Under the pieces are notes generated by a model. The model did no database searches, was not told where the DNA came from, and saw nothing but the letters and a program-made list of their open reading frames with translations. The translations under genes and the position numbers were made by a program. A stretch of 54,194 nt of DNA from JBBTDV01 sp038042605 (GTDB taxonomy: Bacteria; Bdellovibrionota; UBA1018), in assembly GCA_964358645.1 (NCBI GenBank), contig CAYHPW010000014.1, positions 1 through 54,194 on the forward strand, written 5' to 3'. Positions 7,763 through 16,378 of the stretch are shown piece after piece (position 1 is the stretch's first letter; every line of letters starts with the position of its first letter).

Positions 7763-8995
7763 TCAATGCGATGCCCAGTTCACTGACTTCAGATCAATAC
7801 CTTCCTTTGCCATCTCGTATAGCGGGGACAGATCCCTCAACTTCTTGACCGTTTCTATGACTTTCGCAATTGCAAAATCCACTTCGGCATCCGTGGTAAA
7901 ACGCCCGACACTAAAGCGTATACTGGTATGCGCGAGATCCTCGCCAACGCCGATCTGCTTCAAAACATATGAAGGCTCAAGACTTGCCGAAGTACAAGCT
8001 GAACCGCTGGACACAGCCAATTCTTTCATCCCCATCATCAGTGACTCGCCTTCTACATATGCAAAGCTCACATTAAGATTGTTCGGGATACGCTCCGTGG
8101 GGTGCCCATTGAGATATACTTCATCAAGGCCTTCCTTAATGCCTTGCCACAATTTATCGCGAAGGTGCTTTATTCTCGCATTTTCATTTTCAAAATTTCT
8201 CTCGCAAATCTCCGCTGCTTTTCCAAATCCCACGATTCCGGGGACATTAAGCGTCCCTGAACGCATGCCGCGCTCATGACCTCCACCATGGATCAACGGA
8301 GCCAAACGCACGCGAGGATTTCTGCGCCTGACGTAAAGAGCACCGACGCCTTTGGGCCCGTATATCTTATGAGCCGAAAGAGAAAGCATATCTATAAACA
8401 TGCTATCAACATTGATTTTTATCTTACCCACTGCCTGGACAGCGTCGCAGTGGAAGAAAACCCCTTTTCCCCTGCATATCCTGCCGATAGCGGCCACAGG
8501 GTTAAGCGTACCTATTTCATTATTGGCAATCATCACGGAAACCAAGATGGTCTTATCAGTGATAGCTGCCCCTACCGCCTCTGGACTGACTTGGCCATGA
8601 TTATCAACCGGAAGATAAGTGATCTCGAAGCCGCGTTTTTCAAGATAGTGGCATGTGTCGAGCACCGACTTATGTTCTATAGGAGATGTAATTATGTGAT
8701 TCCCTTTTTCGCGGTACATTTCCGCAACGCCCATCAGCGCGAGGTTGTTGCTCTCGGTAGCGCCACTTGTGAATATCATTTCTTTGTCGCTGGCACCGAC
8801 CAGGCGGGCGACCTGGGCCCTGGCTTTTTCAACAGCTGCTTCCGCTGTCCAGCCCAACTCATGGTTACGGCTTGAGGCATTACCAAAAACCTTAGTGAAA
8901 TACGGCAGCATCGCCTCGAAAACTTCCGGATCCACCGGCGTTGTGGCGTGATAATCCAAATATATCGGCAATGAAACGTTTTGCGGCGTCTTCAT
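7763..8995 (-). CDS. iscS: Cysteine desulfurase IscS
   Basis: A 410-residue PLP enzyme that removes sulfur from cysteine and hands it to IscU. The first block is PIYLDYHATTPVDPEVFEAM; the PLP-lysine block is LSAHKIYGPKGVGALY; the mobile active-site cysteine is in SSGSACTSASLEPSYVL, the long-loop arrangement of the IscS rather than SufS class. Length agrees with E. coli IscS (404). The start codon overlaps the iscR stop in an ATGA, so the two are translationally coupled. It is the first enzyme of the operon. Confidence 0.97.
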   Translation of the reverse strand: MKTPQNVSLPIYLDYHATTPVDPEVFEAMLPYFTKVFGNASSRNHELGWTAEAAVEKARAQVARLVGASDKEMIFTSGATESNNLALMGVAEMYREKGNHIITSPIEHKSVLDTCHYLEKRGFEITYLPVDNHGQVSPEAVGAAITDKTILVSVMIANNEIGTLNPVAAIGRICRGKGVFFHCDAVQAVGKIKINVDSMFIDMLSLSAHKIYGPKGVGALYVRRRNPRVRLAPLIHGGGHERGMRSGTLNVPGIVGFGKAAEICERNFENENARIKHLRDKLWQGIKEGLDEVYLNGHPTERIPNNLNVSFAYVEGESLMMGMKELAVSSGSACTSASLEPSYVLKQIGVGEDLAHTSIRFSVGRFTTDAEVDFAIAKVIETVKKLRDLSPLYEMAKEGIDLKSVNWASH

Positions 8996-9435
8996 GTCTT
9001 GCCTCCGGAAATTCCTGACAGTTCAGCCAAACAAATCCCATTAAGTAAATTTAAAACTTTTGCATTGAGGCTTTTCATTCCTATGCTGATTTCGCACTTT
9101 GTCCTATAGCCACAAGAACCGTGACGATGCATTTCGCTTTCCATAGGCCTGTCGCAACAAGCAACCAATGACTGCTTGCCTTCCATCAATTCAAGAAACT
9201 TGGCCAGGGTTATATCAAGAAGTGGTCGTTTCAGTATATAGCCACCCTTTGCTCCCTGTGCTGATTCTATGAGATCAGTATCTTTAAGACGTTGCAAAGT
9301 CTTGGCGGTGATTTCGAAGGGCAAGCCATAGCAATCAGCTATTTCTCTTGCGCTAGTAATCCCGTTCAATGGTTTACGGCTCATATGCTGAAGGGCGATG
9401 AGACCATATTCCGTCGTTCTATTTATACGTATCAT
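8992..9435 (-). CDS. iscR: Rrf2-family iron-sulfur cluster regulator IscR
   Basis: A 147-residue winged-helix regulator with INRTTEYGLIALQHM at the N terminus, a recognition segment around residues 38-50 (LPFEITAKTLQRLK) and the GAKGGYIL wing. Candidate cluster ligands are C93/C94, C108 and C114. The C108-x5-C114 spacing matches C98-x5-C104 of E. coli IscR, but the loop before it is longer (x13 instead of x5), so cluster binding may differ in detail. The ATG at 9435 has AGAGGA five to six bases upstream; an in-frame start at 9471 would lie in the leader. It heads the isc operon and probably represses its own promoter through the palindrome at 9506-9530. Confidence 0.92.
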   Translation of the reverse strand: MIRINRTTEYGLIALQHMSRKPLNGITSAREIADCYGLPFEITAKTLQRLKDTDLIESAQGAKGGYILKRPLLDITLAKFLELMEGKQSLVACCDRPMESEMHRHGSCGYRTKCEISIGMKSLNAKVLNLLNGICLAELSGISGGKT

Positions 9436-9505
9436 TACATCCTCTAATTTTGCCCTGGACCGATAAAGCATTTACGATAACTACGGTCCGATTTCAATAC
9501 AAAAC

Positions 9506-9530
9506 AAATACGACTATTATTATCGTATTT
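9506..9530. promoter_or_regulatory. Palindromic operator over the isc promoter (probable IscR site)
   Basis: A perfect inverted repeat with 8-bp arms, AAATACGA (9506-9513) and TCGTATTT (9523-9530), and a 9-bp A/T-rich centre. It covers the -10 box and the predicted start point, an ideal place for repression. The core CGACTATTATTATCG resembles the Type 1 IscR site of E. coli as I remember it (YGACTRWWWYAGTCR): the left half fits fully and the right half partly. Confidence 0.65.
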
Positions 9531-9547
9531 AAAGCGTTCGAAGTCAA
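9519..9547 (-). promoter_or_regulatory. Sigma-70 promoter of the isc operon
   Basis: Read on the minus strand, TTGACT (9542-9547) is followed by a 17-bp spacer and GATAAT (9519-9524), each one mismatch from consensus. Predicted transcription start is near 9512, giving a leader of roughly 75 nt before iscR that ends in an AGAGGA ribosome site. The -35 is only 5 bp from the proposed start of the divergent glycosyltransferase gene. Confidence 0.8.
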
Positions 9548-9552
9548 TAAGC

Positions 9553-10725
9553 TTGCTAACTTATCGAAATAATGCATATTTCATATTAGTGACAGTAATT
9601 CTTATCATCTATGTCCTAGCCAGCCTCTTATTGGCAATTGCATTAGACTTTCTTGCCCGTGAGGCAGCTTATGTTTTTAGAAAACGCCATCAACCGACCC
9701 CTCAACATCCACCAGTGTCACTTATAAAACCTATAAAAGGTGTCAGTGAATTCAGTGAGGAATGCTTCCGTTCATGGCTGAAACAAAATTACACCGGTCA
9801 TGTTCAATTTATCTTTTCTCTACAAGACCCGGATGACCCAGCACTGGGAGTGCTCGGAAAACTCAGTAAAGAATTTCAATTCGAAGTTTGCATCAACGCT
9901 GTTCAACCTGACTTACTCGGAAAAACATCAAACCTTGATTACGGTATCCGTATCGCCAAACATGACCTACTTATTTTCAGCGATGCAGATATTCTCGCAC
10001 CACCTGACACGATAAGAAGAATAGTTGATTGTCTTTGCGGCGGAACAGATTTGGTCAGCTGTCTCCCCACGCATATGGAAGCAAGAAATACCTGGGCAAG
10101 AATGTACGAGTCAGCATGGAACTCAGGTATTTATTATTTATGGGCTCCTAGCATGTTACATGGTGTGCCGGCTGGTGTGGCTGGCGGAACAGTTGCACTC
10201 TCACGACGGACACTCGAAAAAATTGGTGGTATAAGATCTTTTGGCCAATACATAGCCGATGATCTAGCCATGGGCAAAAAAGCAATAGAAGCTGGATTAA
10301 AGGTCGGTATGGGACCCGAGGTGTTTTCACCAGTTGGATTTATTCCGTTTCACATACTGCTTGAAAAATTTATAAGAGCCAACCTAATCTTCATTTGCAT
10401 GCCGCCCTATAATGTTTTCATGGGGATTATTACTCTCTTTTTTTCATACGCTTATCTTCCGATGCTTTTTTTTGGCGCTGCAATTGACTACAGAGTGGCC
10501 CTAGCAGGCCTGGCTGGCTTGTTGCTAAGGATGTTCTCGATAATGCGCCTGTCGCAGATAGCAAACAGGACTCTGAGATTACCATACGAAACCATAGTCT
10601 CCGATATATTGTCATTTTCTGCATTTGTTACGGCTTTTTTTAAACGGGAAGTACTATGGTCCGGCGTAAAATACCGCGTGATTCGTGGCGGAAAAATACA
10701 AATAACAAACATCACGAATTCATGA
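9553..10725 (+). CDS. Membrane-bound GT21-type glycosyltransferase (ceramide glucosyltransferase/HpnI-like)
   Basis: About 390 residues with an N-terminal membrane helix (about residues 10-33), a GT-A catalytic domain, and two or three C-terminal helices. The domain shows VSLIKPIKG, LQDPDDPA, the D144-x-D146 metal site (FSDADIL), and D236-D237 in YIADDLAMGKKA. This order and the ending hydrophobic cluster match GT21 ceramide glucosyltransferases and the hopanoid enzyme HpnI. The acceptor is unknown, and no hopanoid or sphingolipid gene is nearby. The start is a TTG at 9553 without a Shine-Dalgarno; a later GTG or TTG around 9589-9634 is possible but would cut the first helix. It is divergent from iscR and single in its transcription unit. 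Confidence 0.8.
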   Translation: MLTYRNNAYFILVTVILIIYVLASLLLAIALDFLAREAAYVFRKRHQPTPQHPPVSLIKPIKGVSEFSEECFRSWLKQNYTGHVQFIFSLQDPDDPALGVLGKLSKEFQFEVCINAVQPDLLGKTSNLDYGIRIAKHDLLIFSDADILAPPDTIRRIVDCLCGGTDLVSCLPTHMEARNTWARMYESAWNSGIYYLWAPSMLHGVPAGVAGGTVALSRRTLEKIGGIRSFGQYIADDLAMGKKAIEAGLKVGMGPEVFSPVGFIPFHILLEKFIRANLIFICMPPYNVFMGIITLFFSYAYLPMLFFGAAIDYRVALAGLAGLLLRMFSIMRLSQIANRTLRLPYETIVSDILSFSAFVTAFFKREVLWSGVKYRVIRGGKIQITNITNS

Positions 10726-10931
10726 TGGGACCTTAAATTTGGGAGTGTGCACAGGATAAGAAAAGTGTGGTGGTTGCGAGAGGCGGTGGATTAACTAAAT
10801 ACCAGGGCTCTAGGGATAGCTAAATATTTTTGTGAGTCTGTAGTCAAATGTGCGCTTGTGCGTTTTTAATTATTAACAAGTTTCTTGCTAGATCCTTAGG
10901 ATGCCCTTATCAGACAACGCGGCATAGAACA
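10726..10931. other. Non-coding stretch
   Basis: Between the glycosyltransferase and the ribbon-helix-helix remnant I see no credible coding frame, terminator with a U-tract, or repeat. It is A/T-rich with scattered stop codons in all frames and probably belongs to the degraded accessory patch that follows. Confidence 0.5.
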
Positions 10932-11120
10932 CTAAGCGGCATCATCCAATTTATTTTTTAACACTTTTATTTCCTTTTCGAGGCGCTTCACGCGTTCTTC
11001 AATGGTCGTTTGATACATAAGGGCTTCTCGTAAAATACGATTGAGCAGAGTCTGATACTTTCCTCCTGTTTCGTTCGCTATGGTCTTTAATTTTTCAACA
11101 TCCAGATACGTAATTTGAAG
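10932..11120 (-). pseudogene. Remnant of a ribbon-helix-helix (BrnA/CopG-like) antitoxin
   Basis: An open frame of about 62 codons ends in TAG at 10932-10934 and is closed upstream by TAA at 11121-11123, with no ATG, GTG or TTG before the conserved part. It encodes ITYLDVEKLKTIANETGG, then KYQTLLNRILREALM and a charged helix to the end. The L-D-x-E-x-L ... GGKYQTLLNRILR pattern is typical of ribbon-helix-helix antitoxins of the BrnA/CopG type, in which GxGYQT(L/R)IN opens the second helix. The lack of a start suggests its N terminus and any partner toxin have been lost. It lies 14 nt after the ATPase stop, so read-through or a non-canonical start cannot be excluded. Confidence 0.6.
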
Positions 11121-11134
11121 TTAAGACAAGAGCC

Positions 11135-12301
11135 TTAATTGGCCGGAATACGCAAGTCCCAAAAACGGCGGTTCTCAAGAGGGCCGGAAAAAAACTCATG
11201 GATGGATAGAATTCTAACACCCTGTTTTGTGATGCCCCTTCGGTCATGTTCTGCATGCAACTGCACCGCCGTGAGCGAACCAAGTTTTTTTCGAAAATAT
11301 ATCAATGACGAATCCGGTGACTGATAACTCGTCTTCACTTCAATGAGGGCCACGGGTTTACGGTTCAATGTGATAACGAAATCCACTTCTCTTCCCTCTT
11401 TATCGCGAAGGTAATGAAGGCCGAGCCTATCTCCAAACGCATCCTCGATGAAGTTCAGCCGTTTGATAAGATTAATCGCAACGAGGTTTTCAACCCGCGC
11501 TCCGATGGGTTGCTCAATGAGATCGCCTGTATCAAAAAAATATATCTTCGGCGTCTTGGAAAGAACGCGCTTAAGCGAACCGGTGTATGGCTGAATGCGC
11601 GTGATTAAATAGAGTTTCTCAAGTACGGATACCCACGTTTTTGCCGTTTTTGGCGAGATTTCGACGTCCTCCGCAAGATTAGCAAACGATAGCATTCCAG
11701 CAGCGTGCGATTTCAGAAGCTCAGCCATTAACTCCAACGACTGGATGTTCCTGATAGATTCAAGATCCCGCAGGTCTTCGCGAAGCAGGAGCGTCCAGTG
11801 CTGGTTACGCCAGCGCGCCACTTCTTCAGGTTTTTTCGCCAAATAAGGGTAAGGGAAACCGCCCCGTTCAAGCAAACGATTAAACCTATCCTTAAGTGAA
11901 AGATGTAAAGGATCTTCAGACATACAAAAAGGATGAAGCCGCCAGGAACGGTAGCGGCCGAACATGGAGTCCCCTGATTTCTGGAAATACTCCATTCTCG
12001 CGCTGCCGGTGACTAAAAGACGCATATTTGGCTTTTTCGTGTCAAAGATCCCTTTTAGGAAGGTCTTCCATAGCTTCTTTTTATGGATTTCATCCAGCAC
12101 CACAATCGCGGCGTCCTCATCCCAATCCTGCTGAATGATCTTTTTCCGGTCTTTGATTTGGTCCCAATTGAGATAGACACCCGTATCATGGTGATTGATT
12201 AGCCACTTGGAATAGGTGGTCTTGCCACACTGGCGTGCTCCGGACAGCAAGATCATCATCTTTTCCATGTCTTTGCATAGAAATTTATCAAGATATCGCA
12301 T
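11135..12301 (-). CDS. AAA-type ATPase with DUF4143 domain
   Basis: A 388-residue P-loop protein. Walker A is GARQCGKTT (residues 21-29), Walker B is AIVVLDEIHK, and a sensor-like LLVTGSARMEYF follows, then a winged-helix segment and the C-terminal DUF4143 nuclease-like part with GREVDFVI and VALIEVKTS. The D-x(n)-E-V-K pattern is the restriction-endonuclease-like core of this family. Such proteins are widespread accessory genes with no settled role; NTP-dependent nuclease or toxin-like functions have been suggested. It sits in a patch with hipA and antitoxin remnants, which favours a mobile or defence-type origin. A promoter-like GTGACT-16-TATTTT lies only 6 nt before the ATG and there is no Shine-Dalgarno. 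Confidence 0.8.
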   Translation of the reverse strand: MRYLDKFLCKDMEKMMILLSGARQCGKTTYSKWLINHHDTGVYLNWDQIKDRKKIIQQDWDEDAAIVVLDEIHKKKLWKTFLKGIFDTKKPNMRLLVTGSARMEYFQKSGDSMFGRYRSWRLHPFCMSEDPLHLSLKDRFNRLLERGGFPYPYLAKKPEEVARWRNQHWTLLLREDLRDLESIRNIQSLELMAELLKSHAAGMLSFANLAEDVEISPKTAKTWVSVLEKLYLITRIQPYTGSLKRVLSKTPKIYFFDTGDLIEQPIGARVENLVAINLIKRLNFIEDAFGDRLGLHYLRDKEGREVDFVITLNRKPVALIEVKTSYQSPDSSLIYFRKKLGSLTAVQLHAEHDRRGITKQGVRILSIHEFFSGPLENRRFWDLRIPAN

Positions 12302-12310
12302 ACGACTAAA

Positions 12311-12897
12311 ATAACCCTTATTCCAAAAAAGTCACGACTTAATTGGAATTGGCTCCATAAAAGTCTTATGGAGCCCTGTGCTATCCCAAAAACAAAAATC
12401 ACGGCGCTTGACCGATTGGCATACATGAGGAAGCGTTCCATGGGGGCTTTGGAGTTCCATCCTGTACATGGACCAAAAATACAGAAACCAACCGCACTAG
12501 AAATGCATAACCTTATTCTGGGCGCTCGAAAGGCGCTCAAGGGATGATCAATGATGACCACGCCCATGCGGCATTGCGAAGTATTATTGACGTGGGTACG
12601 TCAGCGGGCGGTGCTCGCGCAAAGGCTGTAGTCGTATGGAACGCAAAAACGGATGAAATCCGATCGGGACAGGTTGATGTGCCGGAAGGTTTTGAGCATT
12701 GGCTTCTGAAGTTCGATGGGATGGGTAAGGATAAAGAGCTTGGAGCTTCGCAGGATTACGGAAAAATTGAATTTGCTTATTACAAGATGGCGGTTAAGGC
12801 GGGTAAGCAAAAAAGAGATGTATCACATCAAGAAGCTGCATCTGATGATGGATCAGACACAGAAAAAGGATGGGTAAAGTACCGGTTACCGCAATAG
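12311..12897 (+). pseudogene. hipA: Broken hipA-family toxin kinase gene
   Basis: Two frames together encode a HipA core. The first, open from before 12311 to TGA 12545-12547 and with an ATG at 12368, reads ITALDRLAYMRKRSMGALEF, the HipA MGAL(E/R)F block. The second, from 12541 on, reads TSAGGARAKAVVVW and then DKELGASQDYGKIEFAYYKM, the GGARPK and (K)E(L)..YG..E.AY blocks. The frames join if one G is restored in the GGG at 12541-12543. The N-terminal subdomain is missing, and after about 12800 the sequence no longer resembles HipA, so the kinase catalytic half is lost. No hipB-like antitoxin is present. It is a decayed toxin gene; the frameshift alone could be a sequencing error, but the truncations could not. 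Confidence 0.75.
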
Positions 12898-12917
12898 ACC
12901 TTTCCCCATCCTTGTAA

Positions 12918-14345
12918 TCATCTCCCATAATCCCTTGCGTTTATCCCGTATTTGGAAAGTTTGCGGAGCAAGGTTTTCTTGGGGATATTGGCGTGCAGCG
13001 CGGTCTGGTTGATGCGGCCCCTGAAAGTCTGCAAAGCACTGATCAAAAACCTGCGCTCGAATTCCTCTTTATTGGCCTGGAAGTCTAGGTGATCAATATC
13101 CAGTTTGAAGCCAGGGGTATTGGCTTCCGTGGCCACCTCAGGAATATCAGCAGCAGTTAGAAGACCAGGTGAGCGGCCTAGACCAGCAAGCGTTTCGGGA
13201 AGGCTTGATATCGATATCTCGTTACTTGATTCGATTACGAATGCGTGCTCTATAACATTTTCCAGCTCACGGATGTTGCCAGGCCATGAGTGTGATTTAA
13301 ATGTTTCCATAGCATCCTGTGAAACACCGGTGATATTCTTGCTGTGCTGTTGATTGAATTTTTCTATGAAGTAAGTGACAAGGACATCAATGTCATTTTT
13401 TCTCTCCCTCAACGGCGGCAGAAGGACAGGCAGGACGTTAAGCCGGTAAAAGAGATCCTCCCTGAACTCGCCATGCTTCACCATTTCCTCCAAGTTGCGA
13501 TTCGTTGCGGCCACTATGCGGACATTTACTTCAACTTCGCGGTTTGCTCCCACGGGCGTGAATCTTTTCTCTTGTATTACGCGCAACAATTTTACCTGCA
13601 TGGCGTGTGATACATCACCTATCTCGTCTAAAAACAAAGTACCGCCGTCTGCATATTGGAATCTGCCGATCTTTCTCGAATCCGCGCCGGTGAATGCGCC
13701 CTTCTCGTGGCCGAATAATTCACTTTCAATCAATGTCTCCGGGATAGCAGAGCAGTTGATGGTAACAAAGCGGTTATCTTTGCGTGGGCCGTTATAGTGC
13801 AGTGCCTGCGCCACAAGCTCCTTGCCCGTGCCGCTTTCGCCACGGATCAGCACCGCGGTGTCGACGCGCGAAAGTTTTTCTATGATACTAAATATTTTTT
13901 TCATCTCCGTGCTCTGGCCGATGAAGTCCGTATCATGCGGTAATCTAAAAACCGGCGCCGAAAGGGTCATATTTTTAACCATCCTGTGCGCCTTGATGGC
14001 CTTGTCAACAAGGTAGACCAGGTTTTCAGCCTTGATCGGTTTTTCAAGATAGTTGTAAGCGCCCTCCTTGGTGGCCTCTACCGCGTCACGGATATTCGAA
14101 AACGCCGTCAGTATTATTACTATTATCGATGGGTCGTGTGCTTTGATCTCTTTAAGAGCCTGCAGCCCAGTCATTCGTGGCATGTTTACATCGAGAAGTA
14201 CCAGGTCATATTGCGATGCTTTTACACGGTTAACGCATTCTTCGCCGTCTTTGGCCTGATCCACTTTGTAGTTATTCTCTGAAAGTGCCGCCGAGACAGA
14301 GAGTCTAAGATCAGCGTCATCATCAACAACCAATACTTTAAGCAT
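12918..14345 (-). CDS. NtrC-family sigma-54-dependent response regulator
   Basis: A 475-residue activator with receiver (phosphoacceptor D52 in LVLLDVNMP, conserved Lys in YLEKPI), AAA+ and Fis-type HTH domains. The AAA+ part has the Walker A GESGTGKE, the sigma-54-contacting GAFTGA loop intact at residues 216-221, Walker B GGTLFLDEIGD and the R-finger region FREDLFYRLNVLPV. The HTH near the end reads NQTALHANIPKKTLLRKL. It therefore should bind DNA and remodel sigma-54 polymerase when phosphorylated. Its start overlaps the stop of the CHASE2 kinase gene by 8 nt, so the pair forms a two-component system. A sigma-54 promoter upstream of the pair (16363-16378) suggests positive autoregulation. 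Confidence 0.95.
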   Translation of the reverse strand: MLKVLVVDDDADLRLSVSAALSENNYKVDQAKDGEECVNRVKASQYDLVLLDVNMPRMTGLQALKEIKAHDPSIIVIILTAFSNIRDAVEATKEGAYNYLEKPIKAENLVYLVDKAIKAHRMVKNMTLSAPVFRLPHDTDFIGQSTEMKKIFSIIEKLSRVDTAVLIRGESGTGKELVAQALHYNGPRKDNRFVTINCSAIPETLIESELFGHEKGAFTGADSRKIGRFQYADGGTLFLDEIGDVSHAMQVKLLRVIQEKRFTPVGANREVEVNVRIVAATNRNLEEMVKHGEFREDLFYRLNVLPVLLPPLRERKNDIDVLVTYFIEKFNQQHSKNITGVSQDAMETFKSHSWPGNIRELENVIEHAFVIESSNEISISSLPETLAGLGRSPGLLTAADIPEVATEANTPGFKLDIDHLDFQANKEEFERRFLISALQTFRGRINQTALHANIPKKTLLRKLSKYGINARDYGR

Positions 14346-16302
14346 GTTTAATCTCCTTTTGTGATCTGAATTTAAACTTAAAATTACTCTTTACAGTTGT
14401 AAGGCCTGGCTGTGTTTTCAGGTCGCCATTCACCGGCAAGTATATGCGGAATGTGCTCCCCTTGGCTTTTTCGCTCTCTACTTCGACGTTCCCGCCGTGC
14501 GCTTCGATAAAATATTTGGTTAAATAAAGGCCGAGACCTGTTCCGGATATACCTGCTGTTGCATCGTTCTTGGCCCTGAAGAAGCGCGTAAAAAGATTCT
14601 TCTTATCATCAGGACTGAGACCTATGCCCTGGTCCTTGACTAAAATCTCTACAAGATCCCCGATCTCAGATGAATCAATACGTATTATTGAATTAGGCGG
14701 AGAATATTTGATCGCGTTGTCGATCAGCGTATTTACAACCCTTGATATAAGAGCCACGTCAATATGGATCGGGAATAACGGTTCAAGGTTGGTGGTAATG
14801 GATATATTCTTGGCCTTGGCTTGCGACTTTAGGTTTTCGACTGATCGCTCGATCAATGAGTTGATGTCTTTGGATTCAAATGAAAGGTGGAGGTTGTTTG
14901 ACTCGATCCTGCTGAGTTCGAGTATGCTTGTGATGAATTTATTTAGCTCGTCAGTGGAAGATACTATGTGTTGTAAGGTCTCATGATTACTGGTGCTGGA
15001 TCCGACTTGCCTCATTAGCATCTCTGCAAGTCCTTGGATGCGCGCGACCGGTGTCTTGAGGTCATGCGTGACTAGCGAAAGGAAATTTGTTTTCATCTGC
15101 TCTACCTGAGTCAGCAATTCGTTCTTGCGCTGGTAGTTCCATCTTTTTTCGTATTCCCTTATCAACCTGTAAGGCACGGTAAGGTAATAGCCAAGCAGTA
15201 TCCCAAGCAGCGGTTCACTGCCCCTCAGCCAGACACCTTTAAATTGAAAGAGCAGCTGGCTGAAAATCATGAATAATGCACATAAACCTATTGTGGAAAA
15301 GAGCCCGCCCAGCGGGGATGATGTCAACACCCATGACATGACGAAAACAGTGACCGCAACAGTTGTCAGCAACTCTATCCAAACCGGGAGGCGAACTATG
15401 CTATGATTATGAATCACTGAATCCAGAATGTTGGCGTGAATGGCTAGTTTTGGATTCATGAACGGCTGTTTGGAATACGGGGTTACGGCGAAGTCACTCC
15501 AATTATCTTTTGAAAGCGTCCCGACCAAGACGATTTTATTTTTGAGGAAGCCTGGCTGCAAGTTCCCCTTCAAAACATCAAGGAAAGAAACACGCTCATA
15601 TGAACTTGCAGTTGTGTCTCCGTGGTATCTGAAGAAAAAATAACGGCTGTCGATTTCTGGGACGTTAAATGTCCCACGTGGATATCTATCGATCGGCGCC
15701 AGGCCCAGCCTTCGCGCCAGATCTATATGGAAGACCGCTCTGTCATTAAGCTCCACCAGGGCCCGTCTTGTAACCTTATCTTCCGAAAAAACGTTCCCGT
15801 CCTTATGAATCACCGCAACGGAGTGTGGAAGCATGCTTAAAGGATATGGCGGTACCACTTCTCCAGTAACATCGTAAGAGGTCCCAAGTAAAACTTGGCT
15901 GCCTCGGCCCTGGAGCCGCATGGCTGCATCCACGAATCGTGTGGCCCACTTGGTTTGGAACAAATCTGGATTGACCTGATTTATGGTGCCGAAATCAATC
16001 AAATACCCTACCGCGCGTGGATCCAGTTTTTCAAGCTGCTCCATTAGTATGGCGTGAAAGTCCAACGGAAGCGGCGAATATTCGTTAAGTGATGTCGTGG
16101 TAGCGTCATCAAGCGTAATTATTGTGATATTTTGATCAGGCTTGATTTGAAAACCGATCTTCGTTCTTATGTCATAAAGCTTAGCTTCCAATAAATCGAA
16201 GCTGATAACGGTTAGAATAGTTGCAAGCGCGGTCGCAGCACCGGTTATCATGATATGTTTTTCAAAAAATTTTATCCGCTTCAACATTGCTTTAAGTTCC
16301 AT
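14338..16302 (-). CDS. CHASE2-domain sensor histidine kinase
   Basis: About 654 residues. An N-terminal helix is followed by an extracytoplasmic CHASE2 domain (LYDIRTKIG, ITIITLDDATT, RAVGYLIDFGTI, KNKIVLVGTL), then three closely spaced membrane helices at the CHASE2 exit, a HisKA domain with phospho-acceptor H413 in SLVTHDLKTPVARIQ, and an HATPase domain with N-box NTLIDNAIKYS and G-boxes KDQGIGLS and SGTGLGLYL. It should sense an unknown periplasmic signal and phosphorylate the overlapping NtrC-type regulator. The start is uncertain: ATG 16302 has GGAG 10 nt upstream, ATG 16287 and ATG 16329 are alternatives, and a start at 16389 would lie above the sigma-54 promoter and so is rejected. Confidence 0.92.
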   Translation of the reverse strand: MELKAMLKRIKFFEKHIMITGAATALATILTVISFDLLEAKLYDIRTKIGFQIKPDQNITIITLDDATTTSLNEYSPLPLDFHAILMEQLEKLDPRAVGYLIDFGTINQVNPDLFQTKWATRFVDAAMRLQGRGSQVLLGTSYDVTGEVVPPYPLSMLPHSVAVIHKDGNVFSEDKVTRRALVELNDRAVFHIDLARRLGLAPIDRYPRGTFNVPEIDSRYFFFRYHGDTTASSYERVSFLDVLKGNLQPGFLKNKIVLVGTLSKDNWSDFAVTPYSKQPFMNPKLAIHANILDSVIHNHSIVRLPVWIELLTTVAVTVFVMSWVLTSSPLGGLFSTIGLCALFMIFSQLLFQFKGVWLRGSEPLLGILLGYYLTVPYRLIREYEKRWNYQRKNELLTQVEQMKTNFLSLVTHDLKTPVARIQGLAEMLMRQVGSSTSNHETLQHIVSSTDELNKFITSILELSRIESNNLHLSFESKDINSLIERSVENLKSQAKAKNISITTNLEPLFPIHIDVALISRVVNTLIDNAIKYSPPNSIIRIDSSEIGDLVEILVKDQGIGLSPDDKKNLFTRFFRAKNDATAGISGTGLGLYLTKYFIEAHGGNVEVESEKAKGSTFRIYLPVNGDLKTQPGLTTVKSNFKFKFRSQKEIKHA

Positions 16303-16362
16303 TCCGCTTTCGCTCCACTGGATATTCATGTTGCCGGTGCACGACCGCTTTTTTATAGATTG

Positions 16363-16378
16363 AGCAATAGCCGTACCA
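16363..16378 (-). promoter_or_regulatory. Sigma-54 (-24/-12) promoter of the kinase/regulator operon
   Basis: On the minus strand the sequence TGGTACGGCTATTGCT matches the sigma-54 consensus TGGCACG-N4-TTGCW at every fixed position except C4 (T here), with the invariant GG and GC at correct spacing. The start point would fall near 16352, upstream of the ATGs at 16329, 16302 and 16287. Just upstream, TGGTGG (16381-16386) and CCACCA (16397-16402) form an inverted repeat that could bind a dimeric activator, although enhancers usually lie further away. Confidence 0.75.

Noticed and set aside
7692..8875. Long plus-strand open frames opposite iscS (about 195 and 199 codons)
   Set aside because: They are antisense to a clear iscS with all motifs, have no family resemblance, no ribosome sites and unlikely amino-acid composition.
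12800..12897. The tail after the HipA core as part of a complete kinase
   Set aside because: It does not match HipA catalytic blocks in any frame and ends after about 30 residues, so the catalytic half is missing.
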